NCBI GenBank assembly: GCA_963971575.1
Contig: OZ020616.1
Span: 372,001 to 436,000, forward strand
Direction: 5' to 3'
DNA length: 64,000 bases
Source: Liopterus haemorrhoidalis
Taxonomy: Eukaryota > Arthropoda > Insecta > Coleoptera > Dytiscidae
Below the pieces are notes generated by a model. The model was not told the DNA's origin, made no database searches, and worked only from the letters and a program-made list of their open reading frames with translations. How positions within the stretch are numbered: the stretch's first letter is position 1; each line of letters starts with the position of its first letter. Positions 23,279 to 33,000 of this stretch are shown here, piece by piece. Position numbers and translations under genes: made by a program.

Positions 23279-26200
23279 CTAAAATAAAAATAAACAATAT
23301 TAAATTGTGAAACTGGTGGGGGGTAACCCCCCTGTAATAGTGGTTTTTAAACTGGGGTCCGCGAAACAATTTTGACATTAACTTTACATTCCCCAACTTT
23401 TCGCTCTTATTAGGGTTTTGTAGGTATGAACAAAAACCCGTCATTTTGTCGTCTGTTCGGTAAAAATTGTAACCAAACGGCTAAACCTAGAGAGTTGAAA
23501 TTTAGCATGCTTATACAACTCTTTAACCCGCACATAGGAAAAATACTAAAACATCTATAAAACATATCCCCCTAAAAATATAAACAATTACAGTCTGTTC
23601 CAAACGGTTAAGCGGAACCAAATGGGAATTTAGTTCTTTTAGGTTGTCACGAGAAGGGACCTTGGGTTATTTCATTTTTCACGTTGGGATGTCAAAATTT
23701 AAAATTCCAACAATGAAACCATGGAAACGAATGACATATGTCAAAATTAAATATTTTTTTTTAGATATTTTAATGACAAAAAAATAAATAAATGGGAAAT
23801 TTGTATTAAGAATGACACAAAAAATCAAAATATACAGAAAATGACATTTTAAAATGATATTAACCTTAACCAAAAAATGTTTATTGTAAGTATGATTTAC
23901 AAAGCTTAAACAAAACGGCCGAAAGGCACGATTTAAACGATGAAAGTAACTAGATTGCAAAATCTAGATCTGCTCATCGAAAAAAAAAAAATATATATAT
24001 TTTTTTAAATTCTGAGTAGGGTATCAAATGAAAGTCCTCAGTACGTGGGCGATCAAAATTTTATTTTTGTAAAATAAATTATTTTGACGCGATTTTGTTA
24101 AATTGTGCAAAAAAAATTTTGTCCCACACCCTGTAGCCCAGATGGTTTAAACTAAAAATCTGAAAAAATTCTAAGTAATGTACATTGGTGTAACCCGGAA
24201 TAGTACAACAGGAATTTTTGATCAGATTATGTTTTCGGACAATTTTATTTGTTTTTTTTTTGGATTTTTATTTTGTTTAAATTATTTTTTCAAAATTCTA
24301 GTTATATTTGGGCAAATGTTGCATTTAATTTTTAAAAGCATAAATTTAATAACCAGTAGAAATTGTTGAAATTAAATACACGAAATCAGAGGGGCGGAGT
24401 TATGACTTAAAACAACCAATGGAAGCCATAGGCGCAATTTTCAAAATCTTAATGAACATTGTTATATAAAAAAAATACTGAACATATTTAGAAACCTAAA
24501 TAATGGTATTAGGCATTCGAATTAAAATTAACAAAAAAAAATATTTTAACAACTTTAAACATTTCTGTGCATGCGTATACTTTACATTGTGATAACTCCG
24601 TTATTATTAATCTTTGATGTATAGTATTAAATACATTATGTTTCTATGTGAAATGGTCTAATTTATTATTCTAAAATAATTGATACATCACTATAAAACT
24701 CCGATGTTATGAACCCACAAACTTTATAATACAAAAACTATTACGTTTAAAAACAGAAAATTGCCCAATACACGATATTAGTATATGGTCTACATTTTTT
24801 GTCTACATTATATCGATATATCTCTTAAGGTTTAGCCTACGTAATCAATTTAAACTGCACGGAGTGTGAAAAATGATGGTTTCCCCCCATAACGCCCCCT
24901 AGGGGGACATGGACGAAGTTGGATCCCACACTAAAACCTTCCTCGGATTATTTCACCCCCCTGTACTAAATATACAATAACTTACGTGCAATAGCTGGAT
25001 CAAATGGATTGACTCTAAAACGGCTCTTCTGTCCATTGGCAGCTCGGTACACATAGAATACTGGCAAGAACACCATCCAGACCAGAGCCAACTGCCAGGG
25101 ATGCCAATGAATACCATGCTCCAGAGCGTACCTTGTCACTGAACTCATCATAAACGGTATAGATGCGTAACTCACACAAGACATGTATCCAAAACCCTCC
25201 GAATTATATTCAAAAGTCGTCAGAATCTGAGATTCATGAATGAGGAATGCAATCGAAGGGATTGAATGGAAAAGTGCTGCTGTCATTAAAGTCGAAAGAT
25301 CCATGTTCCAGTATTGTGTTACGTCCAACCAAGATATTTTATCCGTTGCATTTTCGATATTTTGATTAAAAGTATTAACGTTACGTTGAATACCGATGGT
25401 TGCAAATGCAAAGTTGGTGATAACCTGTAAAAAAATATATATAAATAATAATACATTTGAAATTCCCAAGAGATGAATGGAACACATAACTATTTATTTT
25501 ATCTACGTTATGGCGGAAAAACCACAAAAATTAAAAACATAAAAAATTAATAACTCTTTTATTATAAAACTTTTAGTAAGGATACCCATTTTTAGAGTTT
25601 AAGGGGGGGGTTAGAGAAAATAACTTAAGGAACGTTAGTTTTTTTTAGTCTTAAGTAAAAGTACTTACGAGTGCTATTACAGCTGATCGGAATCCCAATA
25701 TCTTCATATCCAATCCAAAAACTTGCGGGTGCAATGTTCGTCCCATAAAAAAGTCATAAATAAAATTACCGCTGCAAGCGTACATATTCAATTCAAAAAC
25801 TGGCTGATATTTTGAATGTATATACATTGCGATACTAATTATAAAACCAAGTATGAAAGACGCAACATAGATTTGTAAAAATTTCTCTCTTATAAGCTTA
25901 AAAACAGATATTCCATAATGTTCCAAAACAGCAATTAATACAAGAGAGACTATAAGAGAAAAGAAACCATTCATTCGAAGTAATTTTTTGCTATATCTTG
26001 TAACGGGAGAGCTTGCAACTTTTTTTCCAACATACGGAATGATAGATAGTAAAATTATTAGCGAAGTATAAGCAGCGACAAACAAACTGGCCTCTACATT
26101 GAAATATGTGTTGAATTTTTTTAATAATTTCCAATCGGGAAGCTTTTTCCAGTCACAAGTTTTGTCGTTGCACATAAAATTCAATCCGAAAACCATTAAT

Positions 26201-26949
26201 GGAATTGCTATCATCGATACCAAAGCTCCGAACACGCCACCTAATTCTTTTTCCATCAAACTTGGTGATTTGGCATACGTTACACTTTCTGCTTTAGGTT
26301 CGACAACAGCCGGTTCATAATCAGGTTTAAGATGTAGTATTCTACTGTCATTCAAACTATTTCTTTGTTCTCCGTTACTATCAAAACTATATTCAGAAAA
26401 TGTTGATGTAACAGGCTCCATTAAGTCATGTTCAACAGGTTTTCTCCTTCTTGGAAAACTATAAGTTTCCACTTTCTGTGTTGCGTTCACCATATCATCA
26501 ATCTTCTCAACTTCAAGTTTTAATACTCTCGAAGGTGAACTTCGAAGCTCTCTTGTTGGTCTGGTTTTTGGGGGAGGAGAAGTTTTACGTCGTGATGGGG
26601 ATTTGGGTCTCCCTGGTGATCGTTTACGGGCAGGCGATGGTGAAGTACGTCTCGGTGGTGAAGTACGTCTCGGTGGTGAAGTACGCCTTGGTGGTGTAGT
26701 ACGTCTGGCTGGTGATGCGAGTCTCGCTGGGGAAGGTTTTCGACCTGCAACTCTACCTCTACGAGGTGAAGAAGGGGGAGTTTTCTTTTCTTTTGTCAAT
26801 GATTTTAAATATTTTTCATCTAAATCATATGTTTCACCATTATCGTATTGTACTTCGTACACACCCTTCTTTTTACTTGATAAAATTAAGCCGGTCACTT
26901 CTATTTTGTTTATTTTCACCTTTACCATTTCCCCTTTTGAAAACTTCAT
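23001..26949 (-). CDS. LBR: Lamin B receptor (3 coding exons, complete)
   Basis: LBR is an inner nuclear membrane protein that tethers lamina and chromatin and carries a sterol C14-reductase-type domain. Exons 25669-26949, 24986-25424 and 23001-23278 join in phase to 665 residues (human LBR is 615). Seen in order: an N-terminal Tudor-like domain (KFSKGEMVKVKI...YEVQYDNGETYDL, about 1-55); a Ser/Arg/Pro linker with repeated RRTSPP (about 57-143); an acidic region; several hydrophobic segments; then QKSRFRVNPFDP, KKLLVSGYWGMVRHPNY and a C-terminus RYNLIPRVY, all ERG24/LBR family marks. The ATG at 26949 is chosen because a CAG acceptor lies three bases before it. Insects do not make sterols de novo, so a structural role is likely; this is inference. 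Confidence 0.95.
23409..24550 (+). mobile_element. Repeat family C copy 2 (tRNA-like module missing)
   Basis: Begins AGGGTTTTGTAGGTATGAAC and follows copies 1 and 3 through CACCCTGTAGCCCAGATGG, then jumps at 24239/24240 from TTTTCGGA straight to CAATTTTATT. The 143 bp present at 48298-48440 in copy 3, which include the tRNA-like module, are absent. The ends after ATTCGAATTAAAATTAAC match copy 3. Confidence 0.85.
23591..23968. mobile_element. 407-bp MITE family, truncated copy nested in family C
   Basis: Starts CAGTCTGTTCCAAACGG after TA. Its interior matches the complete copies at 28223 and 58981. The right terminal 30 bp or so are missing at AATCTAG, where the host repeat resumes (CTGCTCATCG). 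Confidence 0.85.
24986..25424 (-). CDS. LBR: LBR coding exon 2
   Basis: 439 nt, starting VITNFAFATIG and ending FRVNPFDPAIA plus one base before GTAAGT. It contains the sterol-reductase membrane core with HESQILTTFEYNSEGFGYM and WHPWQLALVWMVFLPVF. Confidence 0.94.
25669..26949 (-). CDS. LBR: LBR coding exon 1 (Tudor, SR-rich linker, first membrane segments)
   Basis: 427 codons, ending ALV-in-frame at CTC|GTAAGT. The region 26640-26715 encodes SR repeats through an 18-bp tandem repeat. Four or more hydrophobic segments follow, for example LGGVFGALVSMIAIPLMVFG and FFSLIVSLVLIAVL. Confidence 0.95.
26640..26715 (-). repeat. 18-bp coding minisatellite in LBR
   Basis: About four copies of a unit like CTCGGTGGTGAAGTACGT, encoding RRTSPP on the minus strand. 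It generates the SR-rich linker. Confidence 0.85.
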
Positions 26950-27373
26950 GTTCTGCAAGTTCAAATTTAATATTTTACACTTTTAATACATACAAAATTG
27001 GTAAATGTGGTGTATTGCTGGTTTATTTTTAAGATATTCATGTAAAAAAGGGTTTGAGTTGGTCTTGTTAAAATAAAACATATTTTTATTAAGCGTGGGT
27101 CCAGAAATAATCATACACCTCCCGCGCAAGTATATTGTAAAAAAATGAGGTTAAATTTTGAAGCGCCAAAATTAATTTTATGCTAATCTACGTCTTATAT
27201 ATTAAAATTAACAAAATTTGTAATTGAATTGTCATTTAACTATTGTGACAAAATATTTCTCCATACAATACAATTACGTATAAAAAAGAACCATTTTAAA
27301 ATCTGATAAAGCTTTGTTTAGTTAAGGTATTTGAAAGATTAAATTTTAAATATTTGTGGAAAACTTTACTTAC

Positions 27374-27480
27374 TATGCGATGACTTGTTTAATTCGTGAA
27401 ATTGTCTCCAATTTTTTACACAATAACACACAACACAAACAACAAAACACAAAACAAACTGGAACTGGGAAGCCCAGCTA
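27374..27480 (-). promoter_or_regulatory. Probable non-coding first exon and promoter of LBR
   Basis: The coding exon starts with an acceptor (CTTGCAG at 26959-26953) just before the ATG, so a 5' exon is needed. A strong donor, A|GTAAGT, lies at 27374/27373. About 145 bp upstream of it a CCAAT box reads on the minus strand (27520-27524). The exon start is not defined. Confidence 0.45.
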
Positions 27481-27524
27481 AAACCAACGCCAAGTCTTGA
27501 AATTAAATCGCGTTCTCTGATTGG

Positions 27525-28050
27525 TTAACATTTTTAGCGTTATAAATTTTTTATATCAGCAAATTAAACAAAAAAAGGTTATTTCGCAAAAAAATTGTAT
27601 CTAATTATACTTTTGGACAAGTAAACAACTTTTTTAATTAACAAAACAAAATTATGACAAGAAGTTTTTAATGAATTGATTAAGTGTTTGTGCAAAAAAT
27701 TACATATTGTGTTAATAGAAAGATCTACCAATAATAAATAATCAAAAATATTTGTTAAACATTGTTATTTGTTATTTATTATTTTTTTTATACGTTTTTT
27801 ATAGTTTCTTATAAAATTGCAAAATTCATCAATAAAGAATAAAAAGAGGTTATCCATATATAACACAGAAGTTACAATAGTTGTTGTTTCATTTTGTTTT
27901 ATTTAGAAAATCTAGAACACTTGTGAAACAGAGCAGTATTCAGTTAAAGTTATTCTTGTATAATAGTTTTGTGGATATGTGATCTCCAAAGTAGGGTAGG
28001 GCCTCCAAGGGCTACGTGCGTCGATACTTGGCGACACGCGAAAGAAATGT
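27525..28050. other. Intergenic between LBR and SAP18, AT-rich part
   Basis: No genes recognised. The rest of this intergenic region (28055-28990) is MITE sequence. Confidence 0.6.
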
Positions 28051-28054
28051 AATA

Positions 28055-28870
28055 CAGTCTGTTTCAAACGCTTAGGCGGAACTAAATGGGAATTTCGTTC
28101 TTTTAGGTTGTCACGACAAGGGACCTTTCTTGGGTTATTTCATTTTTCATGTTGGAATGTCAAAATTTAAAATTACAACAATGAAACCATGGAAACGAAT
28201 GACCTATGTCGAAATTAAATTACAGTCTGTTCCAAACGGTTAAGCGGAACTAAATTTTGCAATCTAGTTACTTTCATCGTTTAAATCGTGCTTTTCGACC
28301 GTTTTGTTTAAGCTTTGTAAATCATACTTACAATACACATTTTTTGTTAAGGTTAATATCATTTTAAATTGTCATTTTCTTTATATTTTGATTTTTTGTG
28401 TCATTCTTAATACAAATTTCCCATTTATTAATTTTTTTGTCATTAAAATATATTAAAAAAATAATTTAATTTTGACATAGGTAATTCGTTTCCATAGTTT
28501 CATTGTTGTAATTTTAAATTTTGACATTGCAACGTGAAAAATGAAATAACCCAAGCAAGGTCCCTTGTCGTGACAACCTAAAAGAACGAAATTCCCATTT
28601 AGTTCCGCCTAAGCGTTTGAAACAGACTGTATTTTTTTATATATTTTGATGACAAAAAAATAAATAAATGGGAAATTTGTATTAAGAATTACACAAAAAA
28701 TCAAAATATAAAGAAAATGACATTTTAAAATGATATTAACCTTAACCAAAAAATGTTTATTATAAGTATGATTTACAAAGCTTAAACAACACGGCCGAAA
28801 AGCACGATTTAAGCGATGAAAGTAACTAAATTGCAAAATCTAGTTCCGCCTAAGCGTTTGAAACAGACTG
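28055..28870. mobile_element. 407-bp MITE family, outer copy split by an insertion
   Basis: Begins CAGTCTGTTTCAAACGC and ends GCGTTTGAAACAGACTG, flanked by TA. At 28220 it is interrupted by a second copy of the same family in opposite orientation and resumes at 28632 with TTTTTTATATATTTTGATGA. Confidence 0.92.
28223..28629. mobile_element. 407-bp MITE, inner copy (inserted in its own family)
   Basis: Complete: CAGTCTGTTCCAAACGG to GCGTTTGAAACAGACTG, 407 bp, flanked by TA at 28221-28222 and 28630-28631. TA duplication and CAGT start fit the Tc1/mariner superfamily. Confidence 0.92.
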
Positions 28871-28889
28871 TATCTATTTCAGATTTTCA

Positions 28890-28990
28890 AATGTAATAAC
28901 TTTCAGAATTTTAGCAAAAGTCCACTTTAATCATTAAAAAATGAGATCGTGACAACATAAGAAAATAAAAATTCCATTTAGTTCCGCACG
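28890..28990. mobile_element. MITE fragment
   Basis: Carries AAGTCCACTTTAATCATTAA and ends CCATTTAGTTCCGC, the same terminal logic as the 407-bp family, but only one end is present. Confidence 0.5.
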
Positions 28991-29085
28991 ATACTAAGAA
29001 TAGTAATAGTACAGTAGCAAACACATATTTTATTGTAAACCCAAATTTATATCAAATACAACCCTGTTGCAGTTAAAATAGATAA

Positions 29086-29095
29086 TGCGCATGCG
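29086..29095. promoter_or_regulatory. NRF-1/Ewg-type palindrome TGCGCATGCG
   Basis: Perfect core of the NRF-1 consensus, 121 bp upstream of the SAP18 start codon. In insects the Ewg protein binds such sites. Function is inferred from motif and position. Confidence 0.5.
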
Positions 29096-29215
29096 TGTCA
29101 TTGCGAAGTAATTAAATCTTCTGTATGTTTTGTGGCTTATTTCATGTTGGGTTTTGCTAACCTGTACTTGTTTGTTATTTTCTTGAATTTACAATAATTT
29201 AGTTTTATAATAAGA

Positions 29216-29281
29216 ATGGCAAACGTAGAATCTTTAATTGTTGAGGATAAAAGCAATGAAAAACCGGTCGACAGACAAAAG
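29216..29281 (+). CDS. SAP18: SAP18 exon 1
   Basis: 22 codons: a variable acidic/basic N-terminus MANVESLIVEDKSN and on to DRQK. The donor is GTAATT. Confidence 0.9.
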
Positions 29282-29749
29282 GTAATTATTTTATTTAAAT
29301 CATTTATTAACAAATTTACATAAAAATGTTTACAGACATGTCCATTACTCCTTCGCGTATTTTGTTCAACGGGTCGACACAATAACATGAGTGAATACAA
29401 CAGAGGAAATGTACCTCAGAATGAACTTCAAATCTACACTTGGTTAGATGCTACGCTACACGAGTTGTCAGCGTTAGTTAAAGAAGTGAATCCAGATACG
29501 AGGAAGAAGGGAACGTTCTTTGAGTTTGCGTTAGTGTATCCAGACTCACGAAGTCCAACTTATCGTATGCGTGAGATTGGTGTTACGTGTTCGGGTCAAA
29601 AGGGAGCTGACGATGCTAAAACATTGCAACAACTAAGGTTTTGTATTGGTGATTATTTGGATATTGCTATAACACCACCGTACGGACCATGGAATCCGTT
29701 GATGAGAAGAACGCATCCTCATCCGGGACACAGGCAAAGACCTTTTTGA
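29216..29749 (+). CDS. SAP18: SAP18, Sin3/ASAP complex subunit (2 exons, complete)
   Basis: SAP18 has a ubiquitin-like fold and serves in the Sin3-HDAC corepressor and, with Acinus and RNPS1, in the ASAP complex linked to the exon junction complex. Exons 29216-29281 and 29336-29749 give 159 residues; human is 153. Seen: CPLLLRVFCSTGRHN, RGNVPQNELQIYTWLDATL, HELSALVKEVNPDTRKKGTF, a C-terminal GDYLDIAITPP and a basic His/Arg tail. The first exon adds 22 variable residues and joins in phase 0 (AAAAG|GTAATT, TTTACAG|ACATG). The internal ATG at 29387 is not the start, because conserved residues lie before it. Confidence 0.97.
29336..29749 (+). CDS. SAP18: SAP18 exon 2
   Basis: 138 codons including TGA at 29747-29749. 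Starts TCPLLLRVFC, the invariant first strand of the SAP18 fold. Confidence 0.97.
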   Translation, partial: TCPLLLRVFCSTGRHNNMSEYNRGNVPQNELQIYTWLDATLHELSALVKEVNPDTRKKGTFFEFALVYPDSRSPTYRMREIGVTCSGQKGADDAKTLQQLRFCIGDYLDIAITPPYGPWNPLMRRTHPHPGHRQRPF

Positions 29750-29802
29750 CGATTTTGATAAAATAATTTTTAAGTTATTGTAATAAGTTACATTGTAATT
29801 GG

Positions 29803-29811
29803 TTTAATAAA
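29803..29811. terminator. Overlapping poly(A) signals for SAP18 and the cuticular gene
   Basis: TTTAATAAA reads AATAAA (29806-29811) for SAP18 on plus, 57 bp past its stop, and ATTAAA (29808-29803) for the cuticular gene on minus, 62 bp past its stop. The two stop codons are only 120 bp apart. Confidence 0.6.
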
Positions 29812-29869
29812 CAAATACACTTTATATAAGTTCTTTTTATCACTAGACTATATTATATCTTATTTTGTA

Positions 29870-30096
29870 TCACTGCAATCGGACTGGTACAGCTTGACCT
29901 GGTCTTTTTAGGGGTTGGTTGTTTTTGGGTCTGAAGGGAATGGCTTCTTCGGGAAGTTCTTCGTCATCTTCTTGTGGGATATCGCACCTGAGGCCTGTTT
30001 CGTAGCTGTACTCACGGCGGTTACCGTCTGGGTCAATATAGCCATATTTGCCTCTTGTTACGCAGTCTATTCCGATAGTTTCTTCCTTAAAAGTAC
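29870..30096 (-). CDS. Cuticular protein exon 4 (C-terminus)
   Basis: 227 nt from a TTTCCAG acceptor: GTFKEETIGIDCVTRG, KYGYIDPDGNRREYSYETG and an acidic/Pro tail ending VPVRLQ. Stop TGA at 29872-29870. Confidence 0.94.
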
Positions 30097-33000
30097 CTGG
30101 AAACAAAATAATTAGTTACCTTTAAATTTAAAATATATCTTGTGGACATTTGAAATTTAGTAGCAAAGGCCGTAATTATTAAATTACAAAAAAATAAAAG
30201 TTAAATTGTCAACAAATCAGTATGTTAAATGTTATATATTACCATCATCATTTTCGTAACCCCATGTAATGCTGCCGTCTGGGTTGTCTTCTCTGTATTT
30301 ACGTAGAATTTTGATCGGTGGTTTCCTGGTGCGTCCTGGGCGACCCTCCTCGTCATGGGCGTAGTTCTGGGCGGGTTGCCTGGGTCTGGCAGGAGCCTGA
30401 GACCTTTGTACTTGTTGGGCTTGTCTCACTGGCACTTGTTGCGGTTGTAATCTCACTTGGGGTGCAGGTCTGCAACAAACAAATATTATTAACACCTATT
30501 CAAATAATTAAATCGGTCAATTGATAAATACATTTGAGGACCTACAGTTAAAGCTTACTATAGGGTGACCATTCGTCCCGCATTTTAACATTTGGGAGGT
30601 GAGGACCTTTTTTTTTTGCTCCGTCCCGCATTGCCTTCCTAAGAAAATGGTCACCCTAGCTAATTAACAAACTGACCGAACATATATTCGGTCAGTATAT
30701 ATTTCACCGTAAATGGATAATTTAAATAATAAATACAGAATAGGAAAACTTTATTTTTAAAGCAAATATTCTAGAACGTAATGTTTTAGAACGAATAATT
30801 GATTTGTACATACATTTTAAGTTTAGATTTCACAATACTATATTAAAATCATATAGGTACATATTTATTTTAGGATACAAAATGAGAAAATACCTATAAA
30901 TAATGTCTATGACCGACTAGAATCAAACCCAACTGCTGCAAGTCTTCAAACTTTCATACGGTCCCCATCTACTTACTAGTAAAATTGTACTAAGATCGAC
31001 TTAAAATGTCGCCCGTTTGATGAGCCGTCCATGTGCGGTTTACAATCTTACGCGACGCCCCTAAATCAGGCTCATTTCCATTATTTGTTACGAAACGAAT
31101 TTACCAGATTTTCAAAAATAAATAAAGTGGCGCAGTCTGTAACATTTATACAAACTAATGCAGTTGGTATAATAAGTAACTTTAAAAATTATGTTGGTAA
31201 ATTAAATATTTATAAATTTTATTTGTGTAACTGGCCTCTACACTATAGATGTCAGTGACTGTTGAATTATCAGTGACATCTACTGAGCATAATTGCAATT
31301 ATTATTATCTCGGTTTATTAATTTTCGCTGACAATCGTTTCTTTCTTACAACTTTGGTATCAGGAGAACATATGTTTCGAGTGGTAATACTCAATGTATG
31401 TTGCTCTGTATACAGTGGTGTAGTGGTGGTGGTAGGAGCGCAAGGGGTTGGCGCTTCTGCACAATTCTTAAATTCGAAAATGAAATACGAATTTATGATA
31501 ATTTTTTTAAACATTCTAAAGAAGTTTCCAGGATATATGCATCAGAATATCTAATCAGTATCGCAATCTCACAACCATGAGATATATTAGAATACGCGGA
31601 TGTAATATAGATTTTTATTTATTTTTTTTAAATCTTTAAAGTAATGGCCCGCACCTCTGGGCCTCGGTCTGGGCCCCGTTCGCCCGTACTTTACACCCGC
31701 CCTGAGTACTTTAATTCCGTGCCAAGCAGGTATATTTCATCTAACATCTAAATAAAGTCTGTAATAATTTTTTAACACATCTATAATAAAAATTAAAATT
31801 TGTTAAAAATCATATTATACCTATCCAAATGTAATAAAAACTGGTGTTTGCTTATTGGTAGGATCCGCAAAAATATGCAACGGTACTTTTACCATAGGCG
31901 TGCTATTTTAAACATTATTTTAACAAAAAAACAACAAAAAACAAAAGAATAAAACACTTATACCGCAATGAATTCTTATCTTAATAACGAAACCTCATTA
32001 TTTTGGGATTATATCCGAGATAGGTAATTCCGGTCACTCCTTTGCCATTGGTCAGATTTTGATAAGATATTAAATTTTTATACGCTACACTATTTGTCAG
32101 CAGGGCACATTACAAATATATATAATTACATTTTATTTCTACAGATAACACATGTGCCGCTTTTTATCGAAAAACACCTAACTAAAATAGCGTTGCATAT
32201 TTTTGCCGGACCCTAATCATTACATAAGAAATTTAATTATTAATATTTAATCAATGTTAAGGTGCGTACTGACTTGAGCATTTGTACGCGCACGGATTTT
32301 CGTGCGAGCAAGGATTTTCGTGCGGGTAAAAAAATTTGCACACACAACTTTCTAATTTGTGCGCGTAAAATCTCGCTCCGCGTATTTCAGCTATATCCAG
32401 GAACATATTTATTTAAAGTAAGTAGTGTCAACGATGGCGGAAAGAAATGTTGTTGGCTTAACAAGTGTAGCGTACATAAGTCGCATTCAGCAGACTCATC
32501 GGTGTCTTACCGGTACAAACTTACCGGTGAATTTGACTAAATGCACATTTTTTGACAGCGTTGTCGAACGGCGTATATGAAAACTACAATATCTAAACAA
32601 TGACAGATTGTAATGACAGTAAATTTTGATTGTAAGCTTTTACAGTAATTTTAAAAGTACATGTACTTTATATACATCTCCTCAATATCTAAGTAAACTG
32701 ACTTAACACTCAATTCCACAATTTTTTACTTGCTTTGTGCTTGATTCTTTGTTACTACAGATATAACTGTCAAAATGTCCACCAGTGAGCAACTAATCGT
32801 TAATGAAATCCGGTGAATAAAATGGCGACCGGTGAGTAAGTACGGTAACTCACTGGTAGATCAACGTAGGCATACAGGAAAAAAATTTACCAACCGGTAA
32901 CTCACTGGTGAGTCTGCTGAATGTGGCCATAGTAGACTTAGTAAAAAAAAAAAAAAAAAACGGTGGTGGATGACAGAACTATATAGAAGCAGGGAAATAT

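Larger units (their letters stand above)
23279..24985 (-). other. LBR intron 2, 1.7 kb, mostly transposon
   Basis: Contains a short fragment of an hAT-like end (23328-23408, matching 50342 on), repeat family C copy 2, and a truncated MITE nested in it. 24560-24985 is unannotated AT-rich intron. Confidence 0.75.

Noticed and set aside
25651..25668. Continuation of LBR exon 1 past 25669
   Set aside because: Runs past a GTAAGT donor; exon 2 continues the sterol-reductase fold in phase.
26950..26964. Upstream ATG giving five more LBR residues (MNLQN)
   Set aside because: A CAG acceptor lies between it and the next ATG at 26949, so it is probably intronic.
29387..29389. Internal ATG as SAP18 start
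   Set aside because: The conserved CPLLLRVFC strand and GRHN lie upstream and are supplied by exon 2 joined to exon 1.
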